Shown in pieces: positions 25,446 through 40,702 of a stretch of DNA of 64,000 nt. The translations under genes and the position numbers were made by a program. Each line of letters starts with the position of its first letter. The first letter of the stretch is position 1. Below the pieces are notes generated by a model. The model was not told the origin of the DNA, searched no databases, and saw nothing but the letters and a program-made list of their open reading frames with translations. The stretch comes from Onchidella celtica. Taxonomy: Eukaryota; Mollusca; Gastropoda; Systellommatophora; Onchidiidae. Where the stretch lies: contig OZ007567.1 in the NCBI GenBank assembly GCA_963931925.1, forward strand, positions 82,221,186-82,285,185, given 5' to 3'.

Positions 25446-25519
25446 TCCGTAATTTCAAGAAAACAGATGGAGAAGCATGTAGAGAGACATAAAAGAGAGT
25501 GAGAAAATGAGACGTGCGA
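25446..25519 (-). CDS. Candidate upstream semaphorin exon
   Basis: A 74-bp stretch with a good acceptor (CTCATTTCACAG) and a plausible GTGAGG donor. It is open in one frame whose final single base would complete the first codon of the exon at 24728-24824. The encoded peptide ends SPSVFLKLR. Phase and position fit an N-terminal exon, but the sequence is CT-rich and has no diagnostic residue, so it may be chance. Confidence 0.25.
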
Positions 25520-26751
25520 CTGTGAAATGAGAGTAGTAAAAATAAACAAGCCGAGATGGAAGACAATCGTGAATTTCCAGGAAGATGCCAGAGGCTCATG
25601 TTTAAATGCTTGGCTTATAACTGGTGTTTTCCAAGAGCACCCAAGACCCATTCAATCAACCGTTTTGGAATGAAAACTATTTCCCCATGTCATATGAGAG
25701 CTTCTGGGTGGGCACCAAGGGACAGAATTTCTGCTCCCAACATGATGAGACTGAGCAAATATATAACCACGCTAGTCGCCAGAACTCCCATGGAAAATTA
25801 ATGAAACAAACCTAATATTTACTCTCTAATACTCATATTAATCAAAACCAATGAAAGCCAACCTTTGAGGTCCAGCCTATCAGAAGAAAAGGAAAGCTCT
25901 GTTCTATCTATGCCACACCATTCAATCTCCCAAACCTTGCCTACTATTAAATAGTCTATGACAGATCGAACTGGCGGATATTCTGGCATCTGGCTACACC
26001 AGACACTTCCGACGACCTATTTACATTTTATACGACAAAACAATGCGAACTCCGTGAGTAAATGCCATGTAACCAAGAGTTGGAATATCAGTAGATTTCT
26101 CTGTAACGATATCCAAAACTGCATGTGTTCATTATCATTATTACCTATACTATTATTATTATTTTAGTCGAGAATGGACGGACTGAAACACACTTTTGTT
26201 GTAATTGTTGCTGCTTTCTGAAAACTGTCCTCAGAATTGAAAACAGCAACAAAACTAAAACTGGACCAAAAATACATAAAACCCAGACCTTTATTCTTCG
26301 ATTCGCTCGTCTGGCCAGCATTTACCATGATGAATTGAAGCAATATATGTGATTTAATGATACGGTACAAAACCAGCAATATGGTACTGAAACTTATCTT
26401 CTTCATTTTGTGACCCTCGAATGAGAAACGAAAAGGCTACTCAGCAGCAATTAGATGGTAGTCTACTCAATTCTTCCACTCAGATGTCGAGAGACGAGAC
26501 CACAAAAGGGAAAATCTTCTTAAAGCAATTGGTCCCTCGAACCATTCATAGTCCTGAGTGGATGAGCTTCTGTGAGCAATTGACATAGGAAAACACTGAG
26601 GTGTTTACTCAAGACTGATTGCGTCCCTTTGTGTCTTAATTCTCCACAGTTTCAGCCTGGGCGGCAACTGACAAGGGAGATTATTGTCAGTGCTCTTTGA
26701 GTCCTGTCAAACAACTCTATACTGGTTCCCCCTTTTTGTCCCGGTCTTAAT
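25520..26751. other. No recognisable gene
   Basis: Probably the 5' side of the semaphorin gene (an intron or upstream flank). No exon supported. Confidence 0.4.
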
Positions 26752-27110
26752 ATTAGTTGTTTTCTTTCTCCTTTCTGTCGTTAGATCGAAGTCTGGAAAG
26801 TGGTAGAATCTTTAGAAATAAAACTATAAAACCAAAAATCTGTCTACAAATACTTTCCTATCCTCTTTCTCACTCAATTCACTTAAAAACAGCTCCACAT
26901 TTTTTTTTAAAAACTGTTCTTTCATTGGATATTAGTTGTGTTCTAATCTCTTTTCTGCTTCAAATTTGAAAACTGGAAACTGGTAGGATCTCTGGAAATA
27001 AAACTCTGCAACAGAAACTTTTCTTTGTCTTCGCGAAGTAATCCATTAATTTCCCGTTTCATCTCCCCCCCCCCCCCCTCTCATTATTACATTATTTCCC
27101 CAGCTGGTTT
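26752..27110 (+). repeat. Diverged tandem duplication, period 179 bp
   Basis: ATTAGTTGT at 26752 and again at 26931 begin matching stretches that share CTGGAAA, TGGTAG-ATCT and GGAAATAAAACT or AGAAATAAAACT at the same offsets. Identity is moderate, so the duplication is old. The end of the second copy is approximate. Confidence 0.6.
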
Positions 27111-30526
<3,416 letters not shown>

Positions 30527-30532
30527 AGAGAA

Positions 30533-30738
30533 CAGGGACGGGAACTATTGACTGAAAATTTCCCGAACTTATAACAAAAAGCCCCACCGATGCCAACCGT
30601 AATACCAACAGGCCTACACAAAGACCATAATTTTATATCATATACTCGACAACAAACAAAACAGATCTAGTGTTTACCAAGGAAACGAGACATTAAAAAT
30701 CCGGAGATCAGGAAATTTACTGAGAATTCCCGTCCCTG
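30533..30738. mobile_element. Short non-autonomous element with CAGGGACGGGAA ends
   Basis: Both termini begin CAGGGACGGGAA when read inward (30533 rightward, 30738 leftward), and similarity continues through an AAATTTCC block. AGAGAA lies directly outside both ends (30527-30532 and 30739-30744). At 206 bp with no ORF it is a MITE. The CAGGG start suggests hAT, but the duplication I can see is 6 bp rather than the usual 8. Confidence 0.7.
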
Positions 30739-30744
30739 AGAGAA

Positions 30745-33700
30745 TTTAATTTAAACTCCTCCTCTATGCCAAAGATGCGTGAGCATTTGGCGTTTCTCCA
30801 GACGTTGCAGGATCGGCAAGCTAAAAATGATTTTTGTGATAAACTTATCTTACAAGACTACGCGCTCAGGTACGACTTCAGGCAATTTTACACTGAATTT
30901 CTGACTCAAACGTTTTCATCAGCCTAGAGTATAAAAATGAATTATGGATTGCCCTTGCGGACTACATAATTTTACAGGGGGAAAAAACAGCCCAGTAACC
31001 ATGAAAACGCGTCTGTCATTAGGTCACTGCCCAGGGCGGTCAAATGGACATTATAAATGCAGGTCATAAAGACCAAATCTGACAATAGCACGTGAATACC
31101 CAGGGCAATGCCACCTGCAGATGTCGTATACACAACAGGCTTTTAGTGTCCATCCATGAAATAATGGTCTATTTATGGGTGTCAGCTGCTGAGATTTATC
31201 TAAAGGTGGGGATTTGGGGGGGGGGGGGGGTCCAGTAACATCTACAATCTATATCAGTGGTTTGAAATTCAGTTCACCAGAAGGGCTAAATATCACAGGT
31301 AGGTCAGAGCAACATGACCAGGAAAGAAAAACATCGACCGACAGCTTCACATCTGCACTTGATAATCTGACTCCTGTCTTCAAATTCGTTCTATTTATTG
31401 ATTGTCACTTTAAATTCTGTCACTCAAAGTCTACAAAAATGCAGTTCTTGTGCTCTCAGCCTTAACTGCGTTGCATTGTGTGTGTGTGTGTGTGGGGGGG
31501 GCGGGGGGGGGAAGAGTCTCATGCCATGCCACTAGTGGAAGTTTGGTAGGCAATGGGAGAGAGGGAAATTATTCCTTTGTGTTCATTAGAGTAGCGATGG
31601 AGATCAAATACATTCATGCCCCGAGTCACAAAGTGATGCACGGGCGTATACAGCGAGGACGTGATGTGGGTACCTCAACACTGCATATTACTTTGATCAG
31701 AGTAAATTTTGCGAGCAAATCTAATCATGAACGCCCCTTGTCATGAACCAATCAAATTATGGCGCCACTTGTCAGCCGCACTTGAAAGTTGACCAGCGAA
31801 GCCCCCGAGTCCGGGAAACGCGTCTTCCTCCCCTGTTTGCCTATTACAGCACTACTTCCTCTCTGGGAACAACCGTTTCCTCCATCATAATGATGCTCTC
31901 TTGACGAATTACCCAGCAATTTTACGGTATTCAGGAACCAACCCCTCATATTCAAGATTATTTGCTTGGCTAGCGATGGAATATTAATCAAATCGACCAT
32001 GCATGATCTGCGCGTATACATTCTGAACAGACTACCACCTGATTACAATCTGTAGGTACAAATTGCAATCGATGGCGGCATCAGCAAATCTGGCACCCGT
32101 AAACACGATTTCCCTTTACAAGCAAGCCATTCGGGCGCGGGATCTGCTTGAAATATTGCCGTCAATAGGTTTCCGGTGTACTGACTACAAAATAATACAA
32201 CGAAATAGGTCGCAGTTAAGTGCAAAATCTGACTAGAACACGTTTTATGGCTCGGCTGTCTCTTATATTCACATATGTCAGTCAGATGTCCCATCTGGAC
32301 CAACTTTGACCTTTGATTTTGGTTGTTTCTGCCACGCTACATAAGAAATCGCGGGAATGTGCAGGACGTGTTTTCTATAGTCTCTCCTCAGCTTCCTCCT
32401 TCTACCAGTGTCATGTGAATCAGACTAAGGCATGCCCAGACCAAACATTCATCTCATGGGTGGTGTGTTTCCACATGTGGCGATTCAATGAACATTCGGG
32501 AGGTTTGGTTTATCTCTGAACAGTCATTTCCTGCGGGGAAAGTATTGCTTGCAGACCAATTGCTGTCTACTTTTCGCAAACACAGCATAATGTGTGGTGA
32601 CTTCGGGTATGCCAAATTAGACCGTGATACTGCTGGCAATACAAGAAACACTATCGCAGTTACAGGTAACTCGCCTGTAAAAGAAAACTATCTCCAGGTC
32701 TGACAACACTGGATAAACATTAATTATTTTCTTCTCACGTCTTGTGGATGTTATAACGGAGGAATGCCAGAACTTTTAGAGTCCTTTTTCAAAATATTGT
32801 GAGTAAAGCAAAATAAAAAAAATAATATAATATATAAAGTTGGGACACGTTCCTGCGCTGGTGCAGGGGATAAATTGAAGTATTTCGCTGCCAATATCTC
32901 AAATGGCCATTGGATAACCCGAAACAAAGTAGGCCTGAGCATGCGATGAGATGTACATGTACTGTCTCTCCGACGGTAGCCAAAACACAGTCACATTGAG
33001 CCATACCATTAGCATCCATTCAGAACTCTATTATATGTAAATGTCAAGTCAGCCCGGTCAATTTCACAGCCCCGATCGCGCAGGTCAAGGCCAGTTTGAC
33101 AGTTTCTTCCCCCGTCATGCCACACCTCTGATGCTGGTATTCATGGCAGAAACCCTGACTAATTATTACTCTTTTTTAACGGAATGGACAATTCAAGCGC
33201 CATTTCTGTCACATAGTCGTTTCGGCATAGGCGCATATCCTAGACCACAGATGGAGGTCTACAGGAGCGAATGAAACTGCCAGATCACGTCTATCGATGC
33301 TCCAACGAATTTTTGCCCAAATGACTTCTTTGCCAAGAGAATAAATAAAACTGCAGAATAAAAAAAAAGAACTGCATACGCGCTGATTCGCATGTTACAC
33401 ACACGCCAAGACGCTGGGAAAAGGTTTACTAACTCTACCAGATGTTGAAGGCCCGTCAAACAATCCTTGAAACCGACTTGGCATGACGCAAGAAAGTGTT
33501 GCTCAACGTGTTAAACATTGAGCTTTGACAAGGTGTATGTGTATTTTCCACTGACGCACAAGGTGGTGCCTTAACCGCGGTGAAAACTAAAGCGATCTGC
33601 CCTACAATGTTAAAAAAGAAAAAGATCAGGCATTACATTTATTGACATGTTAAACAGAAAAAAATCAAACAAAGGTCAATCTCTGACGTAGACGTGTCTG

Positions 33701-33915
33701 TCGGCGTGCCCTCTGTCACTGTTAAAAGTAGACGCCCATGAAACGAACAATTCTGACCGAAAAACAGAAAGTCCCGGGTGTTTTGGAGGGGGGGGGGGAT
33801 ATTAGAGAAAGGGATACATAGAATACTGTGGAACGAGGATTTAAGGATTGTCCATAATTGTATACCAGAGTTTCACAGCGGAATGTGAACAGAACGTCTC
33901 TTATCTCATTCACAG
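30745..33915. other. No recognised gene
   Basis: Contains G runs (31216-31230, 31495-31510, near 33790), a GT run near 31480 and short open frames. Any exons upstream of the Ig-like exon at 33916 would lie here but none was identified. Confidence 0.4.
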
Positions 33916-34184
33916 GAGGGCCTCCCCGTCTCTATACTTTGCATGGAACTAACATGACCTTGCATTTCTCTTGGTCACTGGACCGAAGCGGATCTGCTGC
34001 GTCACATGATTATGGTGTCTTTCACAACACTAGGAAGACAAAGCTTCATATTTCACCATCAGACACCGCTACATCTTACATACAGCTAATGGCCTACTGG
34101 GTTGCAAAATTTTGTCCCGTCATTACATATGAAAACGTCACTTTTTGTGTCTTCCGTACGCTGAAATTTGAGGACTGCTCGTAG
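33916..34184 (+). pseudogene. Ig-like domain exon, probably degraded
   Basis: After an acceptor (TTATCTCATTCACAG) the sequence opens with two bases of a split codon, so the exon starts in phase 1, as Ig-domain exons typically do. The frame reads GGPPRLYTLHGTNMTLHFSW, then a Ser/Asp-rich turn, and near the end ENVTFCVFRTLKFEDCS before a stop. This resembles a V-set-like fold: Pro-rich start, G-T-N-x-T-L strand, Trp, and a late strand before Asp-Cys. The expected Tyr-x-Cys after that Asp is replaced by a TAG, and no donor is evident, so I read a decayed or terminal exon. N-glycosylation sequons (NMT, NVT) suit an extracellular protein. A chance frame is possible, but the combined signals argue against it. 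Confidence 0.4.
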
Positions 34185-34367
34185 CACACACCAAAAAAAA
34201 AGAGAACATGATCATGTCACGCGCGGCAGAGAGTTGGCTGTATTCATAAAGTGAAGTGCATAAATTATCTATTATGGATGTTTATTATCCATGATACATT
34301 AAATTACAAAAAATGGAGGGGGGAAGAGAGGGGGATTTTTTCGTTGGAATTGGATAAGTGTGTGGGC

Positions 34368-34369
<2 letters not shown>

Positions 34370-34461
<92 letters not shown>
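34370..34461 (+). repeat. (GA)n array, about 92 bp
   Basis: Pure GA dinucleotides, with repeat-translation frames on both strands. Confidence 0.97.
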
Positions 34462-34463
<2 letters not shown>

Positions 34464-37400
34464 ACTGAGTACATGCCAGCCCACGAACTCAAATCCCTTG
34501 CCTTGAAACCGTCTCTCAACCCCTAGTCTGAATGAAGCCAGTGATGTATCGTGCCACCAGCGAACCTTGCTGACCTTCGGTGCACGCACGCAAATAAGGG
34601 CATCAACTCAGCCTCACGTTATGGTCGCCCCAGTTTTCCCGTAACAGCCACACTGACCCCACGGAACATCGCGACATGGGCAAAATCATAACAAAAGGCC
34701 CCAATACTTGAACAAAACTCAAGACATTATGGCAGTTCAGTTGAGCGCTTGGCACGAAGCACCAAACTGAGCCCTGCGACAGACAGATCAAGGTGGCCAA
34801 AGATTAGGACCAAGGAGAAAACTGAGTCAACAATCACTGACAGGCGATTTGATTAAATTTCATACATTATTTGGATGTCTGCTTGTTGATTTACCTTACT
34901 CCAATTTTCAACTTCCTCGAGATAAACTGATAACAATGTTATCACCATCTATCTTTCTTCGCTTTTGGATACTTTCCAAATTCACCTTGCTCGGGGAGTT
35001 CTGAGTTACACTGCACTGAATATTTCGCGCACCTCCGACAATCTTTCATTGAGGCCAGTGAAATGAAGGGATATCTGAGAACTAGAATTGTCATTTTCCG
35101 ACTTCCCTCCCACTGTCGTGACTAGAGTATTGGTGGTCCCTCCATCAAAATTTGTAAATGATGATTTTTAAGCTCTCATGTCTAAAAGTAGCCCCTCCCA
35201 GGTCACTTTAAAAACATGAGAAATCCTAGAATGCACAATCCAAACTACATCATTAAATTCAGGGTGCCCACGTTTTTTCTTCTTCACTTTCGCTAAATAT
35301 GGAGTTGGTATTACTTTCGGCTCTCGTCACCTAATTAACTGGCAATTCACAATAAAAATAATGTTTCTCGCGGGCGAGATGGAAGAGAAATGATAATTTA
35401 GGGCGCTAAGGAGCGTTAGGGCCAGTTACATGTACTTCCATTTCAGTGTAAAAGCCGTCTGCAACGCTTCGGGTCCCTTCAAGATAATCCACCTCTACTG
35501 ATCACGTGACCTTTAGAAAAAAAAAGTCAGAAAAAATATTTCACGGTGGTGGGTCATGCCCCTTAGCTTTTCCCACATTCACTATCCGAGATAAGCCTAC
35601 CAAGATTTACACTTGAAACTGTTTGGTTAGGAGCCTCCAGAAATGTCCTGATAGGTTCAGGACAGTCTTAAGTTACAACTCAAACAAAAGGATCGGCTAT
35701 CATGATAACTGGGTCAGATAGTCTCAAGCACCGTTTTGCGAGAGTAGTGCAAATACCGCGATCATGTTTTCTTCTCAAACTTCTCATAATGAAAAATTGC
35801 GGACAGCTAGATCACCAGCTACTGATAATGGGACTTTCTGGCTGGAACGGCTATATGGCAACAAATTCGACTAAAGTACTGGTAACACTACTGCAAAACT
35901 ACCTTGCCATTCTTGCTTAGAGAACTCACTAAGTCATCCATTTATTCCGAGAACATTTGTGATATTTTAAAGGGGAACTGAGGGGTGTAGAAAAGTGTCA
36001 TGGCCTTTTTTCAGAGACTCCGTTTATGGACATTGTCTCCTCGAGGAAAGACTTGAGGCTGCCTCTACTCCCTGTGCCTGAAAGCGCCAATTGCAGACAT
36101 GCAGCTTATTCGGTAGCATTTTGGTCGATGTATCACATGCGCAACAGGTCAGCATTTCTGTCAAGCTTTGGGAGACGGCCCCATTTCCAGAGCCATAAGC
36201 TATCATGCCCATTCGTTGAGGATGTTCACCGCATAATTGCTAGCAGTTTCAGTAACACCTTTACCAAATGTCTTCTCCGTGTTACATAATCATGTTTCCA
36301 GGAGACGATTTCCATTCGCCGCAAACTGATCTTACTATCTGAATCTGTATACGATCTGCTCTATTAAACAATCCCATCACTATGATATATTTAGTTTACA
36401 ACAAGAAGAAGAAAAAAGATTCTCTGTTTGTATGTCTAATGTTCAGAGAGCTAAGTTGTTGCCCATGTGATCGTTTCCTGGGTTCCACGTATTTTGTCAA
36501 GTGTGTTCAACCTGAGAAATAATCAATCTCCGATACGGAAATTGGGAGCGCAACTGGAAATGACATCTGACACTGCCTTCATCGGCTTCATTTCCTTGGG
36601 GGAGTTGGGAGGCTGATTTTGTGGGGGGTAAAATATAAAGTCACATTGACGAGTGATATGCGACTGATGAAGGAGAACTCTCCATTCCTGGTGTCTGGCC
36701 ATTTATTAATTCTCTCCCTCCTCACCCTCAACAGTCCTCCTCTTACTTCCCCCTCCCAAATTCTGACCATTCCTCCTCTTTCCTGCCTCCCACTCAGAGC
36801 CCCCCCCCCCTCCCCCGGGACGGCCGGCCAGGGGTGTCAATTCCACAACTTCTTCATGTTCACCAGATCCTTCAAGCCAGCTTCCTCCACCCCAATCACC
36901 ACCCCTCTCCCCCTGCTCACACCACGGACGGTGTTTGAGATGCAAACACGGACGACAGCACTTCATTTGAGCGCCGACTCGGGCCTCCATCGGCTCACAT
37001 GTTTGCTCGGAACTGGCCCCTTGGGCACATGCGCATTTGTCTAGTTTGGACAGATTCTAGGTACACAAAGACGGTTATGTTTCCTATGGGCTTTGTCCAG
37101 GTGAAAATATTAGAGCCCTCCGTAAACACTAGAAATACTAATGGTCTTCACATACGCCTCATAACTTCGCCACAGCTGTTAAGTGACTTATCAGATCCGC
37201 CAGTTGACACCCTGTTCCACTGTGGGTGGATCATTAATACCAAACCACCTATTGACATCAATTACCAAACCATCTATTGACAGGTTGATTACCACGTATC
37301 ACGCTTGTGGTTTACGACAGCCTTACACATCTGCGTTTGGCTGTTGGTTATATATATATAGGCAAAGTGCCAAAATGGCTTTTACCGGTGAAATCATTTA

Positions 37401-37780
37401 CATTCTACTAACCGCCATCAATAATTAAGTATCCTATTACCACCATCACCCAGCAGACCCTTCGGAGTCTGCATTCGTAATATCAGAGTACTGTCACTTT
37501 CATAACATAACAAAGACCAATCAATTAACACCGTTTTTAGAAAGCTGTTATGACGCATAAAACAACAAACATTTAGAATGAAGCAGTTAAAAGACCTATC
37601 TCTTTGAAGCTTTTGATATCACATACATTCAGTAGACACATAAGCATATATACCGCAGTTTCCCTGTCAAAATATCCCAGCTGTTCGTTCATCTTTCATT
37701 TCCTATGACTTTACAACCAGCTCATATTCATAATGTCCAATTGTTTCTTTAATTTGAGTTAAAACCTCGCGCTTTTCTTC
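34462..37780. other. No recognisable gene
   Basis: Pyrimidine-rich between 36710 and 36910, with a C run near 36800. The long plus-strand frame there does not begin with an ATG and shows no domain. Confidence 0.5.
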
Positions 37781-37869
<89 letters not shown>

Positions 37870-37880
37870 TATTATTATTA
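37781..37880 (+). repeat. (ATCT)n followed by (ATT)n
   Basis: About 12 ATCT units to 37829, then about 16 ATT units with one interruption. The ATCT block is a GATA array read on the other strand. Confidence 0.93.
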
Positions 37881-39175
37881 GTACAGGCGCATATGTCCCC
37901 AAATAAATACTAAAAGAGTTCTCGTGCCACGTAAGCTTCAGTGCATTGACAGGAAACTCAAGCGCATATGAAAAGCAAAAGCATTTCTGTATAGCAGCAC
38001 AACATACTGTCATATGTGTATAAATATTAGATCTCCATCTATAAGCACATTTTAATTCCTGAACTATTCTTGGTGCAAATCTGAACTCCTTACATTAAAG
38101 TGAACGGCGCAGAAAAGCCGTGGGGATTTGCGGAGCCGAAAACACGTAGCCCGTCGGCCTAAAACTGGATTCGAGACATGAACAGGTATTGAGATTCAGG
38201 TCAATCGTGCTATTCTGCCATGTTGTCGCTGAGACAAAAAGCGTCCGCACGTGTTCACACTTCAGCTAACTGGGCACATAAAGGACCTTTGGCAAGTCTA
38301 TTGAATCCCCGATTCTGTGTACTACGTTGAAACCATTCAATGCATTGTTTGGGAAGCCGTAAATGAAGACTTATATGATAAATACTCAAGCATAACGCTC
38401 TCTACATAATATGATAAGATGATTCTTACGATTCAAAAAAAAAAAAAAAACTTATTCAACATGAGTCGCAGATTTAATTAAGGTTTTTTTTTTCTTGTTT
38501 TTTTTTTTTTTTTTGGCAACCTAAGTCAACAAGAGTGAAAAGAATCTTAAACAAATTTGTTTTAAAAAAAAAACTATCCTGGCTAACGCGTCGAACTGAA
38601 TGGACAACACAGAATATTCACATTCTATTATAGAACGTATCTTTCAGCTGAGCATGGCTACGAGCTCTGTTGCCATTTCACAATTCGCTACGTGTCCAAG
38701 ACATTGGACATTAGCACGCTGTGTGTCTTAGAGACATCAATACCTGACGTGATTAGTAAAAAGGGTTTTCTTTCAATGCCCTGGGACTCCAAATAATATA
38801 ACGGTGATCCAATTAAAATTTCACGCCTCGTTTATTTTGTTTTCATACCTGAAGATCGTCACTCGAGTAAATAAGTAAGCTTGGTGGAAGAGCGCAAGAG
38901 GAGATAGGCACAACTGTGAATAAAAACAAACTGTGCCGTTAAAAAAAAAGGACACATACAGCGTTTTCTGAAGCGTTCAAATCTCTATCGCCAGTGCCCT
39001 CTTAAAATAACAATTGATATGTATTTGAGAAGCAACAAAATGCAGTATTGTTCTTTTCATTATTGTGCATAGGCACCTGTTTGTAACAGTTGAATTCTTT
39101 GCATGATGATTCATCTGAGGAAACAAATTAACTATCATTACGTGCAGCTGACGGCTAATTTCTAATCCCACTCCC
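37881..39175. other. No recognisable gene
   Basis: A- and T-run-rich (38435-38570). No supported feature. Confidence 0.5.
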
Positions 39176-39415
39176 GACGGCGGCTTAGACATTCAACAGA
39201 AATCGTATTAACCTTGTCACATTCAGAATATGAAACAAATAGTATGGAGGGGACAAAAGAGAAGTAGAAGTAACAGTGATTCCAGCTCGTATTTAGTTGG
39301 ACGGCGGCTTATACATTCAACAGATATTGTATTAACCTGATCACTTCGAGAATGTGAAACAAATAGCAAAGAAACAACAAGAGGTAGAAATCACAGTGAT
39401 TCCAACTTGAATTTT
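39176..39415 (+). repeat. Two-copy tandem repeat, period 124 bp
   Basis: GACGGCGGCTTAGACATTCA at 39176 recurs with one change at 39300. The copies continue in parallel (TTCAACAGA, GTATTAACCT, GTGAAACAAATAG, CACAGTGATTCCA) to about 39415. The identity suggests a fairly recent duplication. Confidence 0.8.
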
Positions 39416-40243
39416 TACTTGAAACAGTCAACAAGATGCTTTAGGTCTCGACACTGGATGTGCAAAATAACTCTGACAGGAGCTATTCCTACAGGTGACA
39501 TGCTGGGAGGGACCAAGTTCAGTGGCTGTCTGAATTTATTCAGGTTTAATACTACAGACACAGACAGCACTGTCACCATCGGTATGAAGGCAGGGGCGGC
39601 AACATGCAACAGCTTGGTCTATTCAGGGCTTCAACTATTCCTGTGCATGTATTTTTTTTCTTTTTTGTCCGTGTTCTTTTTTTTCATTTCTGCACCGCCT
39701 GAAAGCCGCACCAGTTCTGTTTGCCCAAGGCAAAATACTGCACCGCGTCTCTCAGTTCGTCAATGCCAGTCTCTGTTCACCACGTGCAATCCACACATTC
39801 CATTTGCAAACGTTCCTCTTCACGAGAATAAAACCCTTTAGAAACAAAAATCTCTCAACGGAAAAAAAGGGGGAAAAATAATATCAAAAAGAAAAAAATT
39901 CCGAAGTTTCGCCTCACAGAAAGAGGCCAATTCTATAATACCGGAAAGCGGGAAAAACGCACATTCAGAAAGGCATCTAAATGATTCCCCGTCCGTTGAC
40001 AACTCTTGTGCACAATCTGAGGGCTCAAAGCGACAAAAACAAAATATAAAAAAATGGAAAAACAGATGCTATCCTATGTTTGTCCTTCATTAATGGAATC
40101 TTTCGCTTATCAAGCTTGAGAGGCGAGATCATTCGGCCCGTATATTCCTCCCTCTCTTTCACCTCTTGCCTCTTTCGTATCCTTCTCTTCCTGCATTCAG
40201 ACAAAAATCTGTGGCTTCACTAGACTCTTATTCCTCCACATCA
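39416..40243. other. No recognisable gene
   Basis: A 144-codon plus-strand frame at 39407-39841 lacks an ATG at its start and shows no domain. T-rich near 39650-39690. Confidence 0.45.
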
Positions 40244-40702
40244 TTTGTATTTGTATTTGTATTTGTATAACTCTTTAATCCCATTTGGGAAATTTTGCCT
40301 TTGTGCCATTGCACCCCAGTTACAACTGGAGCAGGCACGTCGTCGCCATAGTGCAGCGCCGGTCGGCGTTTTTTTTTTTTTTTTTGGTGGTGGGGGGATG
40401 AGGGGGAGTGGGTGGTAGGGATGAATTTTATTTAATTTTGCCCGGGCAGCGGCCTGTTCGGCCTGCTCTTTCCGATTTCCAACTGCCAAGGTATCTTTAA
40501 CGTGCGCAACGTGCACACGGGCCCTCCGAATTTTTTCGTCCTTATCCGAGAAGACTAGGTACTCGATCCTACCCCTCAATAGGATCAGGGACATGAAAAT
40601 ATGAGAAAAATCCCAAACTTCCAACATGCCTGCACCGGCCGGGTTTAGAACCCGGGACTCTTGGCATGAGAGGCGAGCACCTTGCCTCTAGACCACCTTG
40701 TC
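40244..40702 (-). mobile_element. tRNA-derived SINE, about 460 bp
   Basis: Read on the minus strand, the head (about 40634-40702) has an A box (TGGTCTAGAGG) and a B box (GGTTCTAAACC) like a tRNA, next to the CCCGGG stem. A body of about 350 bp follows, including the motif CACGTTAAAGATACCTTGGC and an internal A run. The element ends in tandem CAAATA repeats at 40244-40268. Internal pol III boxes plus a short-repeat tail define a SINE. No clear target-site duplication was found. Its B box is imperfect, so it is probably not recent. The minus-strand 128-codon frame inside is not a gene. Confidence 0.75.

Noticed and set aside
35270-35400. CAGGGTGCCCACG, resembling the end of a hAT-type element
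   Set aside because: No matching inverted end or duplication found within several hundred bases.
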